Shown piece by piece: positions 1 through 8,178 of a stretch of DNA of 33,938 nucleotides. A model generated the notes under the pieces. The model did no database searches. It had not been told where the DNA came from and saw only the letters and a program-made list of their open reading frames with translations. Within the stretch, counting starts at the first letter, position 1, and each line of letters begins with the position of its first letter. The stretch comes from Pseudomonas guariconensis (GTDB taxonomy: Bacteria; Pseudomonadota; Gammaproteobacteria; Pseudomonadales; Pseudomonadaceae): the NCBI RefSeq assembly GCF_015680235.1, contig NZ_JADLJL010000044.1, positions 1 to 33,938 of the forward strand, given 5' to 3'. Made by a program: the position numbers and the translations under genes.

Positions 1-43
1 CGTAGCGGGAGGCGAATCATACAGCGTTAAAACCTGCTGTCAA
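1..43 (-). promoter_or_regulatory. Strong sigma70 promoter reading out of the left edge (probably rRNA or tRNA unit)
   Basis: On the minus strand there is a perfect -35 hexamer TTGACA (complement of 38-43), a 16-nt spacer and a -10 hexamer TATGAT (complement of 16-21). They are followed by the GC-rich discriminator CGCCTCCCGC, which is typical of stringently controlled stable-RNA promoters in Pseudomonas. Transcription would start near position 9 and leave the window. The flanking sequence out to about 170 has no gene and resembles the leader found upstream of Pseudomonas rRNA or tRNA loci. The promoter elements are seen directly; the identity of the downstream RNA is inferred, because it lies outside the window. 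Confidence 0.7.
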
Positions 44-299
44 CTGCCTTTTTCACCGCTGCCGATCTGTGAGACCGAAGCCTTCCGATACCGCCTGAAC
101 CGTTCAACTCATTGAATCTCAAGGAGTTTTGCGTTTCGACTGCGTCGGAAGTGGGGCGCATTATAGGCCCCTGAAACGGCACGTCAACCGTTATTTTCAA
201 AAAACATTACCAAGCCGCTCTTGCCGGCGACCAGGCCCATTGCGCACTATAGTGCTCAGCCGTATTACATTACCTCTTACTAAGGATCACCCTTCTGCA

Positions 300-1187
300 A
301 TGAACAACCAGCCTCGCAGTCTGGCCGCTACGCTGTTCCCGATCGGCCTGCTGCTGATCGCCATGGCCTCGATCCAGTCAGGGGCCTCCCTGGCCAAGAG
401 CCTGTTTCCCGCTGTCGGTGCCCAAGGCACCACGGCCCTTCGTCTGGTATTCGCCAGCATCATCATGTTGCTATTGCTGCGCCCGTGGCGCGCGCGGATG
501 AACGCCGCCACGCTACGCAGCGTCGTCATTTATGGTCTGGCACTGGGCGGAATGAACCTGCTCTTCTATATGTCCGTACGTACCGTCCCGCTGGGTATCG
601 CCGTGGCACTGGAATTCACCGGGCCACTGGCCGTCGCGATCCTGGCCTCGCGCCGGGTGGTGGATTTCCTCTGGATCGGCCTGGCCATCATCGGGTTACT
701 GCTGCTGATTCCCGTCGGCCATTCCGGGCAGGCCATCGACCTGGTTGGAGCAGCCTATGCACTGGGGGCCGGTGTGTGCTGGGCACTGTATATCCTTTAT
801 GGCCAACGCGCCGGTGCCGAACATGGCATCCAGACAGCTGCTCTCGGCGTGCTGGTGGCGGCGCTGTTCGTCGCACCTATCGGCATCGCACATGCCGGCA
901 GCGCATTGCTCGCACCGGCCCTGATTCCGGTGGCCCTGGGCGTTGCGGTGCTCTCCACCGCCCTCCCCTACAGCCTGGAGATGATCGCCCTGACCCGCAT
1001 GCCCGCCCGCACCTTCGGCACCCTGATGAGCATCGAGCCGGTATTCGCCGCGCTTTCAGGATTGCTGTTCCTGGGGGAAATCCTGTCCCTTTCCCAGTGG
1101 CTCGCCATTCTGGCGATCATCACGGCTTCCGTCGGTGCGACCTTGTCCATGCGTAAGGAAACACCGACAGCTGTAGTGGCGGACTGA
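300..1187 (+). CDS. rhtA: RhtA-type threonine/homoserine exporter (DMT superfamily, EamA)
   Basis: This 295-residue inner-membrane protein has about ten hydrophobic segments and two EamA repeats. Stretches such as ASIQSGASLAKSLFP, VPLGIAVALEFTGPLAVA, GQRAGAEHG and STALPYSLEMIALTR closely match what I know of E. coli RhtA, which exports threonine and homoserine by proton antiport. The frame is open back to 129, but the upstream part is hydrophilic and unlike the family. The ATG at 300 begins MNNQPRSL and the transmembrane region follows at once. A possible ribosome site AAGGAT lies a little far upstream (282-287). The gene stands alone, divergent from the left-edge promoter. The substrate is inferred from similarity; export of other amino acids is possible. 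Confidence 0.88.
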   Translation: MNNQPRSLAATLFPIGLLLIAMASIQSGASLAKSLFPAVGAQGTTALRLVFASIIMLLLLRPWRARMNAATLRSVVIYGLALGGMNLLFYMSVRTVPLGIAVALEFTGPLAVAILASRRVVDFLWIGLAIIGLLLLIPVGHSGQAIDLVGAAYALGAGVCWALYILYGQRAGAEHGIQTAALGVLVAALFVAPIGIAHAGSALLAPALIPVALGVAVLSTALPYSLEMIALTRMPARTFGTLMSIEPVFAALSGLLFLGEILSLSQWLAILAIITASVGATLSMRKETPTAVVAD

Positions 1188-1377
1188 CATGAGAAATATT
1201 TTCATTCGCTCAGACATTTCCCATTGTCCCTCCAAGCTAGGCTGATTAAGCTGTCACAAAAATTTGATCTTTACGCTATCTACTGTACAAGACAGGGACG
1301 TTGGGGTAATTCCAGGAAGAAAAGAGCGATAACGACGGGGCCAGGCATGCTGGTCGGCCCTGCATTTAAGGACAGGA

Positions 1378-1659
1378 ATGAAACGTATTTTGCTCATCCT
1401 GGCCATCTTGGCCATTGCTGGATGCGCCGCCACCGCCAAGACCGAGGTGAAGCGGGGGAAGAAGGGACTGCATATCAATTGCTCTGGCCTCTCCTCTTCT
1501 TGGGAGAAGTGTTACAGCAAGGCAGCCACGTCCTGCGGCAACCGCGGTTACAAGGTCATCGCCCGCTCCGGGGATGCGGACGAAGAGCCGGGTGACTACC
1601 TGTTTGGCATCAACCCGGCTGGCTACACCAGCCGCAGCATGATCGTCCTGTGCAAGTGA
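1378..1659 (+). CDS. Small secreted lipoprotein, function unknown
   Basis: The 93-residue product starts with MKRILLILAI and a lipobox AIAGC ending at Cys16, so it should be lipidated by the Lgt/LspA pathway. The mature part is basic near its N-terminus and carries four further cysteines (35, 45, 53, 92), which could form two disulfides in the periplasm. A strong AAGGACAGGA sits just before the ATG at 1378. A second frame open from 1224 overlaps it but has no signal sequence. The gene is monocistronic and ends at a strong hairpin terminator. I do not recognise a named domain; it resembles short conserved lipoproteins of Pseudomonas. Confidence 0.8.
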   Translation: MKRILLILAILAIAGCAATAKTEVKRGKKGLHINCSGLSSSWEKCYSKAATSCGNRGYKVIARSGDADEEPGDYLFGINPAGYTSRSMIVLCK

Positions 1660-1663
1660 CATG

Positions 1664-1694
1664 AAAAAGGGCAGCCAAACGGCTGCCCTTTTTT
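1664..1694. terminator. Bidirectional rho-independent terminator
   Basis: An 8-bp perfect stem GGGCAGCC/GGCTGCCC with a 4-nt AAAC loop is flanked by five A on the left and six T on the right. It can therefore terminate the lipoprotein gene on the plus strand and the converging aminopeptidase gene on the minus strand. Confidence 0.9.
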
Positions 1695-1715
1695 CGTTGG
1701 CGCATACCTGCCAGG

Positions 1716-3524
1716 TCAGACCGGCGCCGTTCGGGCCTGCAGCCAGGCCAGCGCCTCACCTTGGAGCAAAGGCGCCAGCCGCTTACGCACGGTTGCGTGA
1801 TAGGCATTGAGCCATTGCACCTCCTCCTGCCCCAATAGCTCGAGCAACAGGCAGCGCGTATCGATCGGACAAAGGGTCAGGGTTTCGAACGCCAGGAACT
1901 CGCCAAAAGCGCTCTTGCCTACTTCCCGGTTGACTACCAGGTTCTCGATGCGCACGCCCCAGGCTCCCGGCCTGTAGGTACCCGGCTCGATCGAGCTGAT
2001 CATGCCCGCCTGCATCGCAGTCTGCGGCAGCGTTGCAGCCTGGTAGGCAATGACTTGGGGGCCTTCGTGGACATTCATGAAGTAGCCCACGCCATGACCC
2101 GTGCCATGGCCATAGTCGACCTGATCCGCCCAGATCGGCGCACGGGCGATGGCGTCGAGCAAGGGCGAAAGAATGCCTCGCGGGAATTTGGCGCGCGACA
2201 ACGCGATCATGGCTTTGAGCACCCGCGTGCAGTCCTGACGTTGCTCAAGGCTCGGCGTGCCGATCGGTACCATCCGCGTGATATCGGTGGTGCCGCCCAG
2301 GTATTGGCCACCCGAGTCGATCAGTAGCAAGCCATCGCCTTCGATCACTGCATGGGATTGTTCGGTCGCCCGATAGTGCGGCATGGCACCATTGGCATTG
2401 AACGCCGCGATGGTAGAAAAGCTCAGCGACACGAAATCCGGCCGACGCGCCCGCGCCGCGGTCAACCGCTCGTCGATGGTCAGTTCGGTGATGGTTTCCT
2501 TGCCCAGGTTCGCCTCGAACCAGGCGAAGAATTCGCACAACGCGGCGCCGTCCTGCTCCATGACCTGGCGGATATGTACCAGGTCGTGCTCACTCTTACG
2601 CGATTTGCTCAAGGTGGTGGGGTTGACGCCTTCGACCAATTGCACGCGCTCATCCAACTGCCCGAGCAAGCCGCAGGTAACGCGGGCCGGGTCCACCAGC
2701 AGGCGGCTGCCCGGTGCGATCGCGCCCAAGGCCTGGCCTACCTCGGCATAATCGCGAACCTCGATGCCATCTGCCGCCAACACTTGCCGTAGATGCTCAT
2801 CGACTTTATCCAACCCAACGAACAGGGTCGCCTGTTCCTGCCCGATCAGTGCGAAGGAAACGAACACCGGGTTGTAGGAGACGTCGCTGCCTCGCAGGTT
2901 GAATAGCCAAGCGATGTCATCGAGGGTGGCGAGGAAGTGACAGTCAGCGCCTCGCTCACCCAGCGTGCGACGCAACTCGGCCAGCTTCTGCGCACGGTTG
3001 ACGCTGGCATAGGGAGGCAGGTGCTGGTAGATGGCCTTGCCCGGCAGTGCCGGCCGGCCATCCCACACCTTGCCCAGCACGTCCAGGTCGGTGCGCAGGC
3101 ACGCGTCCTTTGCCCTGAGGCGCTCCTCCAATTGCCGGGCGGACGCCAGCGCCATGACCGCGCCATCGACGGCAACCGTACCCTGGGGCTTGATGTGCTC
3201 GCCCAACCACTCCAGCACTCCAGGCTGCCCAGGGAGCAGCTTCATCAGTTCGATACCACTGCCGGCGAGTTCCTGTTGAGCTTGCTCCCAATAACGGCTG
3301 TCGGCCCAGAGCCCGGCAAAGCCCGCCGTTACCACCAGGGTGCCCACCGATCCATGGAAGCCGGACAACCATTGACGCCCCTGCCAGTGGCCCGGCAGGT
3401 ATTCGGACAAGTGAGGATCGGCCGAGGGCACCAGAAGGGCATCCAGCCCCTCGCTGACCATCACCTCGCGCACACGCGCCAGGCGTGCCGGCACGCTTTG
3501 CTGAATCGGTGACTGACTGTTCAT
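1716..3524 (-). CDS. M24B-family Xaa-Pro aminopeptidase (aminopeptidase P)
   Basis: This 602-residue cytosolic metallopeptidase removes N-terminal residues preceding proline. Two creatinase-type N-terminal domains precede the pita-bread catalytic domain. All five dinuclear metal ligands are visible: Asp403 and Asp414 (LLLIDSGG...TTD), His477 (GTGHG), Glu513 (SSIEPG) and Glu527 (VRIEN). The length fits the long, three-domain eukaryote-like form rather than the 440-residue E. coli PepP. The frame is open to 3821, but the start at 3524 (MNSQSPIQQ) has an AGGAG site 6-7 nt upstream and begins at the family's N-terminal domain. The extension has no family match. The gene converges on the lipoprotein gene. 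Confidence 0.9.
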   Translation of the reverse strand: MNSQSPIQQSVPARLARVREVMVSEGLDALLVPSADPHLSEYLPGHWQGRQWLSGFHGSVGTLVVTAGFAGLWADSRYWEQAQQELAGSGIELMKLLPGQPGVLEWLGEHIKPQGTVAVDGAVMALASARQLEERLRAKDACLRTDLDVLGKVWDGRPALPGKAIYQHLPPYASVNRAQKLAELRRTLGERGADCHFLATLDDIAWLFNLRGSDVSYNPVFVSFALIGQEQATLFVGLDKVDEHLRQVLAADGIEVRDYAEVGQALGAIAPGSRLLVDPARVTCGLLGQLDERVQLVEGVNPTTLSKSRKSEHDLVHIRQVMEQDGAALCEFFAWFEANLGKETITELTIDERLTAARARRPDFVSLSFSTIAAFNANGAMPHYRATEQSHAVIEGDGLLLIDSGGQYLGGTTDITRMVPIGTPSLEQRQDCTRVLKAMIALSRAKFPRGILSPLLDAIARAPIWADQVDYGHGTGHGVGYFMNVHEGPQVIAYQAATLPQTAMQAGMISSIEPGTYRPGAWGVRIENLVVNREVGKSAFGEFLAFETLTLCPIDTRCLLLELLGQEEVQWLNAYHATVRKRLAPLLQGEALAWLQARTAPV

Positions 3525-3737
3525 GCGCACTCCTGCGGATACACCTTCGACTATTCCAGGGCGCTGATAATGGATCAGCCAGCCAAGGGCCGCAATCGCG
3601 ACAAGGTACGCAATGTTTCCAGAATAACGAACGAGGATGCGCAACGGGCTGAGCCCATGCCACCGATCAACTGCGCTGAACTTTAGCCAGGCAAGCGGCT
3701 TCAGACACCATACATACCCAGCAGACAGCCATCGCCC

Positions 3738-4850
3738 ATGCCCCGACCCCGTGACCCGAAAACCGCCGTCGTACTGCTCGATACACGCGAGCACACGCCC
3801 GACCACGAGCACGCCGTCCACCTCAAGCTCGCTGACTACCTGGCGCGCCTGCTCGGCATCGGCAGGGCCGCGCCCGACCAGCCGCCTGTCAGCGACGATC
3901 GCTACTACTACCTGCCGACCGAAACCCTGGTCGACCCGCAGCGCTACCGGCCTCTAGGGATCGTGGACGAGCACGACCTGTTCGGCGGCCTGGTCACGCA
4001 CCCCTTCATGGCCACCAAGGCGATCTCCCATCCTCTGCCAACCGGTGCGAGCTTTCCCCCTGGCTGGACCGATGCGTTCGCCTGCGACGCCCGCGAGGCC
4101 CTGCTGCGCGGCTACACGGTGTTCAGCAAGGCCGATGCCCGGCAGGCGGCGGCCCTGCTCCTGCGCGAGGGCCCGATCCGGGTCAAGCCAGTGCTGGCTT
4201 GCGCGGGTCGTGGGCAGCAGGTGGTCGAGCACGCCGGGGACTTGGAGCCGCTGCTGGCACAGATGGATGATGCGACGCTGGGGCTCGTCGGGCTCGTGCT
4301 GGAAGAGAACCTGGACGAGGTCGAGACCTACAGCGTCGGCCAGGCCTGCGTCGGCGACCTGGTGTGCAGCTATTACGGTACCCAGCGCCTGACCCATGAC
4401 CACCAGGGTACCGAGGTCTATGGCGGCTCCGACCTGGTGGTGGTACGTGGCGGCTACCCGTCGCTGCTGCAGCTGCCGCTTGAAGACCACCTGCGCCTGG
4501 CGATCAACCAGGCCATGACCTATGAACGCGCCGCGCAACGGCACTTCCCTGGCTTCATCGCCTCCCGCCGCAACTATGACATCGCCCGTGGTCGGGACCA
4601 CCGGCAGCGCCTGCGCAGCGGTGTGCTTGAGCAATCCTGGCGCCTGGGCGGAGCCAGCAGCGCCGAGATCCTGGCCCTGCAGGCCTTCGCCGACGACCCG
4701 GCCCTGCACCGAGTGCATGCCTCGAGCCATGAAGTCTTCGGCCTTCCCGAACTGCCTGCCGACGCCACACTTTTCTACCAGGGAAACGACAGTGAACTCG
4801 GACAATTCAGCAAGTATGCACGGATTCGCCACCATGACCATTCAGAGTGA
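3738..4850 (+). CDS. DUF3182 family protein
   Basis: This 370-residue protein is recognised as a DUF3182 member (recalled, not searched). The central part contains PIRVKPVLACAGRGQ (about residues 145-160), followed by GLVLEENLDEVETYSVGQ and YGGSDLVVVRGGY. This arrangement recalls the nucleotide-binding lysine, glycine-rich loop and acidic strand of ATP-grasp enzymes, so a ligase-like fold is possible but not shown. There is no signal peptide. The ATG at 3738 lacks a clear ribosome site. Its last 17 nt overlap the following alpha/beta hydrolase, which suggests translational coupling and a shared process. The substrate is unknown. Confidence 0.75.
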   Translation: MPRPRDPKTAVVLLDTREHTPDHEHAVHLKLADYLARLLGIGRAAPDQPPVSDDRYYYLPTETLVDPQRYRPLGIVDEHDLFGGLVTHPFMATKAISHPLPTGASFPPGWTDAFACDAREALLRGYTVFSKADARQAAALLLREGPIRVKPVLACAGRGQQVVEHAGDLEPLLAQMDDATLGLVGLVLEENLDEVETYSVGQACVGDLVCSYYGTQRLTHDHQGTEVYGGSDLVVVRGGYPSLLQLPLEDHLRLAINQAMTYERAAQRHFPGFIASRRNYDIARGRDHRQRLRSGVLEQSWRLGGASSAEILALQAFADDPALHRVHASSHEVFGLPELPADATLFYQGNDSELGQFSKYARIRHHDHSE

Positions 4851-5604
4851 ATCAGTCGAGCTGCAGGTCGAGGACGACCGCATCGCCGGCACCGTGGTCA
4901 GCCCTGGCAGCAAGATGCCAGGCATCCTCTTCGTCCACGGTTGGGGCGGCAGCCAGCAACGCGACCTGGCCCGGGCGCGCAACATTACCGGGCTTGGCTG
5001 TGTGTGCATGACCTTCGACCTGCGCGGCCACGAGAAGACCGAAAGCCAGCGCCTGACCGTCACCCGCAGGCAGAACTTGAACGACGTATTGGCCGCCTAC
5101 GACCAACTGGCCAACCACCCTGCCGTGGACGCGGGGGCCATTGCCGTGATCGGCAGCAGCTATGGCGGCTACCTGGCGACCCTGCTGACGACCCAGCGCC
5201 CCGTCAAGTGGCTGGCCTTGCGGGTGCCGGCATTGTATTGGGACGATGACTGGGAAACGCCCAAGCAGGCCTTGGATCGGCAACGCCTGAACAGCTATCG
5301 CCAGCGCATCCTGGGCCCTGCCGACAATCGCGCCCTGGCCGCTTGTGCCGAGTTTGGCGGTGACGTGCTGCTGGTCGAGTCCGAAAAGGACGACTACGTG
5401 CCGCACAACACATTGATGAGCTATCGCTCAGCGTTCGTCGCGGCCCACTCGCTGACCCACCGTATCGTTGACGGCGCCGACCATGCCCTTTCCAGCGAGG
5501 AATGCCAGAAAGCCTACAGCGCCATGCTCGCGTCCTGGATCGAAGAGATGGTCATCGGCGCACGCCTGGACCGCTATCCGCATTACGCGCCCTGGTATGC
5601 CTGA
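4834..5604 (+). CDS. Alpha/beta hydrolase (S9/dienelactone-hydrolase-like)
   Basis: This 256-residue cytosolic hydrolase has an oxyanion-hole motif FVHGWGG (33-39), the nucleophile elbow GSSYGG with Ser109, an acidic strand LVESEKDD (180-187) that supplies the acid, and the catalytic His217 in DGADHA. FDLRGHEKT at 61-69 is also typical of the fold. The start at 4834 (MTIQSESVEL) lies inside the DUF3182 gene, overlapping its last 17 nt. An in-frame ATG at 4816 is the alternative; neither has a strong ribosome site, in keeping with coupled translation. The 3' end overlaps the convergent monooxygenase gene by 22 nt. The substrate cannot be read from sequence. Confidence 0.85.
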   Translation: MTIQSESVELQVEDDRIAGTVVSPGSKMPGILFVHGWGGSQQRDLARARNITGLGCVCMTFDLRGHEKTESQRLTVTRRQNLNDVLAAYDQLANHPAVDAGAIAVIGSSYGGYLATLLTTQRPVKWLALRVPALYWDDDWETPKQALDRQRLNSYRQRILGPADNRALAACAEFGGDVLLVESEKDDYVPHNTLMSYRSAFVAAHSLTHRIVDGADHALSSEECQKAYSAMLASWIEEMVIGARLDRYPHYAPWYA

Positions 5605-5963
5605 GGCTCGCCCATCTGGCACTGCAACCCGCCGTCGGCGCCGCGTACAAGGCTGCGCAAGGCCTGGTAAGCAGCGAAGTTGACGCCCCGCGCCTGATGC
5701 TGGCACAGCAGGTCGAGAAACGGCTCCTCCACGAAACAGTCTGCCGCCGCTGCCCATGCCTGACGCGATTGCCATTGCAGATACTGCAACACCCGACTGC
5801 CATCGTCGCTGGCCTGGATACTGACCGCCAGCAGCCCCTCGCAACGCATCGCCAACGCTTCGCTGCGCATCACCAAGGCCTCGGCCAGCGCCTGCTGCCG
5901 GGTCGCTGGCACTTCGTATTCGATCATTTGGGTGAACCATAGGGTGTTGGCCTGGGCCGCCAT
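5583..5963 (-). CDS. SoxR-regulated antibiotic biosynthesis monooxygenase (ABM) family protein
   Basis: This 126-residue protein has the small ferredoxin-like ABM fold: an initial strand with TQMIEYEVP, a central helix rich in Met, Ala and Glu, and strands containing LLAVSIQAS and VLQYLQWQS. An AAGGAG site precedes the ATG at 5963; the open frame above it crosses the promoter. The gene diverges from soxR, and its promoter carries a SoxR box with the expected 19-bp spacer. In P. aeruginosa the soxR-linked PA2274 monooxygenase gene is a known SoxR target, which supports the assignment. It probably acts on a quinone-like or redox-cycling compound; that is inference. Confidence 0.82.
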   Translation of the reverse strand: MAAQANTLWFTQMIEYEVPATRQQALAEALVMRSEALAMRCEGLLAVSIQASDDGSRVLQYLQWQSRQAWAAAADCFVEEPFLDLLCQHQARGVNFAAYQALRSLVRGADGGLQCQMGEPQAYQGA

Positions 5964-6006
5964 GGACTGTCTCCTTGCTCCGGGCGCTTGCAGCGCGATG
6001 GCTAGG

Positions 6007-6037
6007 AGGGTAAAACCTCGAGTTAAGTCAAGGTCAA
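6007..6037 (-). promoter_or_regulatory. SoxR-controlled promoter with SoxR box
   Basis: On the minus strand, TTGACC (complement of 32-37 in the 6001 line, i.e. 6032-6037) and TACCCT (6007-6012) are separated by 19 bp, the overlong spacing characteristic of MerR-family activated promoters. The spacer holds the imperfect palindrome CCTCGAGTTAAGTCAAGG (plus strand, 6016-6033), which matches the SoxR box form. The promoter drives the monooxygenase gene starting at 5963; the same site may also control soxR. Confidence 0.88.
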
Positions 6038-6049
6038 GGAATTTCTCCC

Positions 6050-6559
6050 ATGCCAAGTAAAACGCCCTCTTGCGAAGAAAAGCTGCTGAGCGTCGGCCAG
6101 CTGGCCGCACGCAGCGGCGTGGCCGTCACGGCGCTGCATTTTTATGAAACCAAGGGGCTGATCCATAGCCTGCGCAATGCCGGCAACCAACGCCGCTACT
6201 CCAGGGCCACGCTGCGCCGCGTGGCGGTGATCAAGATGGCCCAGCGCCTGGGCATCGCCTTGGCCGACATCGCCCAGGCCCTGGACACCCTGCCCAAGGA
6301 TCACACGCCCAATGCCGAAGATTGGGGCCGGCTATCGGCGCGCTGGCGTGACGATCTGAGCCGGCGGATCGACGAACTGACCATGCTGCGCGACCAATTG
6401 GACGGCTGCATCGGCTGCGGTTGCCTGTCGTTGAAAGAATGCCCACTGCGCAATCATCACGACCGCCTGGCCGAGGAAGGCCCCGGGCCGCACCCACCCG
6501 CCCATCAGGCGTCCGTGGCCTGCCCCGCGATCAAAGGCCAAACGCAATGTCAGGATTGA
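6050..6559 (+). CDS. soxR: Redox-sensitive transcriptional activator SoxR
   Basis: This MerR-family regulator of 169 residues senses redox-cycling drugs through a [2Fe-2S] cluster. The N-terminal winged helix-turn-helix begins LSVGQLAARSGV (13-24), followed by HFYETKGLI and the RNAGNQRRY wing. The dimerisation helix leads to the diagnostic cluster motif CIGCGCLSLKEC, with cysteines 120, 123, 125 and 131. The C-terminal tail is about 15 residues longer than in E. coli SoxR and contains two extra cysteines (158, 167). An AAGGA site precedes the ATG at 6050. The gene diverges from its likely target and its last 10 nt overlap the convergent GlxA-type gene. Confidence 0.96.
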   Translation: MPSKTPSCEEKLLSVGQLAARSGVAVTALHFYETKGLIHSLRNAGNQRRYSRATLRRVAVIKMAQRLGIALADIAQALDTLPKDHTPNAEDWGRLSARWRDDLSRRIDELTMLRDQLDGCIGCGCLSLKECPLRNHHDRLAEEGPGPHPPAHQASVACPAIKGQTQCQD

Positions 6560-7533
6560 GCGATGAAGCGCCGCCGATAATCGCTGGGGGTCGAGCCGAC
6601 GATGCGCTGGAACACCTTGCGAAACGCGCCCGGGTCCTGATAGCCCACGCCCCACGCGATCTGATCGACGCTGCGCCGGGTGAACTCCAGCAACCGGCAC
6701 GCCCGCACCACGCGCACCTGCTGGCAATACTCGGTCGGCCGCAGGCCCGTGGCCGCGCGGAAGCGGCGCAGGAAAGTGCGCGGCTCCAGGCCCGCACACA
6801 GCGCCATGCTCGCTAGGTCTGCCTCTTGCGCACCACTGCCCTGTAGCCAGTGCTGGACCTTGAGCACTGCTTCGTCGCCATGGTCCAGCCGCGGGCTGAA
6901 ACGCGCCCCCGGCAGAGGGCTGGCCAGCGGCTCCACAGCCAGGTAACGGGCGGTTTCCCGAGCCAGGGTCGCACCAAGGAAACGCTCCAGCAAGCGCAAG
7001 CCAAGTTCGGTCCAGGCCATCAGCCCGGCAGATGTCAGGATGTCGCCATCATCGAGCAGCGGCTGGTTGGCCTCCACCCGCACCTTTGGGAAGCGCTCGC
7101 CCAGTGCCTGCGCATAGTTCCAATGGGTACTCGCCGCTCGCCCATCGAGCAGACCGCTGGCGGCGATGAAGAACACCCCGATGCACACCGAAGCGAGCAC
7201 AGTGCCCTGCCCATGCCATTGGCAAAGTGCAGTACGGTGGCGCTCGAGCAGCGCGGGAGCCGGTGCCGATTCCAGGCTCGGTGGGATCACCAGGGCACGC
7301 AGCGCATGGCGAGGTTGCGCCAGGCTGTCATGGATGACCATCAGCTGCCCATCGTCGTCGACCTGCCAATGGCTGACACGCAAGCATGGCAAGTTGCCTT
7401 CGCCGAGCTCGGCGGCGACCCGGTTGGCCACCGCGAACAAGTCCGTCAGGCCATGCACGGCGGCGCCTTGCGCCCCCGGGTAGACCAATACGCCGATTTC
7501 CAGGGTACCGGGGCTGTCAGTTTTTGCCGTCAT
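6550..7533 (-). CDS. GlxA family transcriptional regulator (DJ-1/PfpI plus AraC HTH)
   Basis: This 327-residue regulator has an N-terminal DJ-1/PfpI-like domain (about 10-190: IGVLVYPGAQGAAV, VIPPSLES, and the nucleophile-elbow-like ASVCIGVFFIAASGLL). The C-terminal AraC/XylS double HTH includes FLRRFRAATGLRPTEY and IAWGVGYQDPGAFRKVF. Such regulators (GlxA, ArgR, CdhR, GbdR in Pseudomonas) control catabolism of nitrogenous compounds, the DJ-1 domain serving as a sensor. The ATG at 7533 has only a poor ribosome site. It diverges from the isochorismatase-like gene 82 bp away, which is the natural candidate target. The effector is unknown. Confidence 0.9.
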   Translation of the reverse strand: MTAKTDSPGTLEIGVLVYPGAQGAAVHGLTDLFAVANRVAAELGEGNLPCLRVSHWQVDDDGQLMVIHDSLAQPRHALRALVIPPSLESAPAPALLERHRTALCQWHGQGTVLASVCIGVFFIAASGLLDGRAASTHWNYAQALGERFPKVRVEANQPLLDDGDILTSAGLMAWTELGLRLLERFLGATLARETARYLAVEPLASPLPGARFSPRLDHGDEAVLKVQHWLQGSGAQEADLASMALCAGLEPRTFLRRFRAATGLRPTEYCQQVRVVRACRLLEFTRRSVDQIAWGVGYQDPGAFRKVFQRIVGSTPSDYRRRFIAQS

Positions 7534-7615
7534 TGTGTCGATCGCGCCAATCCCAAGGAACTTCGCCCAAGCCTATAACTATCCTCAACCAACCACTACT
7601 GCCACAGGAGGCAGC

Positions 7616-8173
7616 ATGAGCAAGCAGGCCCTGATCATCATCGACATCCAGAACGACTACTTCCCCGGCGGCAAGTGGACCCTCGACGGTGCCGACAGCG
7701 CCGCCGACAACGCGGCCCGCCTGCTGGACGCGGCCCGCAGCCGAGGGGACTTGGTGGTGCACGTGCGCCATGAATTCGACAGTGCCGACGCGCCATTCTT
7801 CACGCCAGGCTCTGACGGTGCGCAGATCCATTCCAAGGTGGCACCGGCCAACGCCGAAGCCGTGGTGACCAAACACCAGGTCAATGCTTTTCGCGACACC
7901 AACCTCAAGGCCTTGCTCGACCAGCATGGCGTTCAGGTCCTGACCATCGTCGGCAGCATGAGCCACATGTGCATCGACGCGGCCACCCGCGCGGCGGCCG
8001 ACCATGGCTATCAAGTGGCAGTGGCTCACGATGCCTGCGCGACCCTGCCCCTGGTCTTCGCCGGCATGCAGGTACCCGCAGCGCAGGTCCAGGCGGCTTC
8101 CATGGCGGCACTGGCCTTCGCCTATGCCCGGGTCGAGAGCACCGAGCAACTGCTCGCCGAATACCGCCGCTAA
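7616..8173 (+). CDS. Isochorismatase-like cysteine hydrolase
   Basis: This 185-residue cytosolic enzyme belongs to the isochorismatase/nicotinamidase superfamily. The catalytic triad is complete: Asp10 in IIIDIQNDYF, Lys86 in VVTKHQVNAF and Cys119 in SHMCIDA, with the conserved GSMSHMC context and a cis-peptide region just before the cysteine. The open frame begins at 7535, but an excellent CAGGAGG precedes the ATG at 7616, where the family N-terminus starts. Family members hydrolyse amides, carbamates or isochorismate; the exact substrate is not evident. It diverges from the GlxA-type regulator, probably its controller, and stops 5 nt from the convergent XRE gene. Confidence 0.9.
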   Translation: MSKQALIIIDIQNDYFPGGKWTLDGADSAADNAARLLDAARSRGDLVVHVRHEFDSADAPFFTPGSDGAQIHSKVAPANAEAVVTKHQVNAFRDTNLKALLDQHGVQVLTIVGSMSHMCIDAATRAAADHGYQVAVAHDACATLPLVFAGMQVPAAQVQAASMAALAFAYARVESTEQLLAEYRR

Positions 8174-8178
8174 CGCGC

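Noticed and set aside
3525..3821. 99-residue N-terminal extension of the aminopeptidase P frame
   Set aside because: The ATG at 3524 has a good AGGAG site and the family begins there; the extension crosses the promoter region and overlaps the divergent gene.
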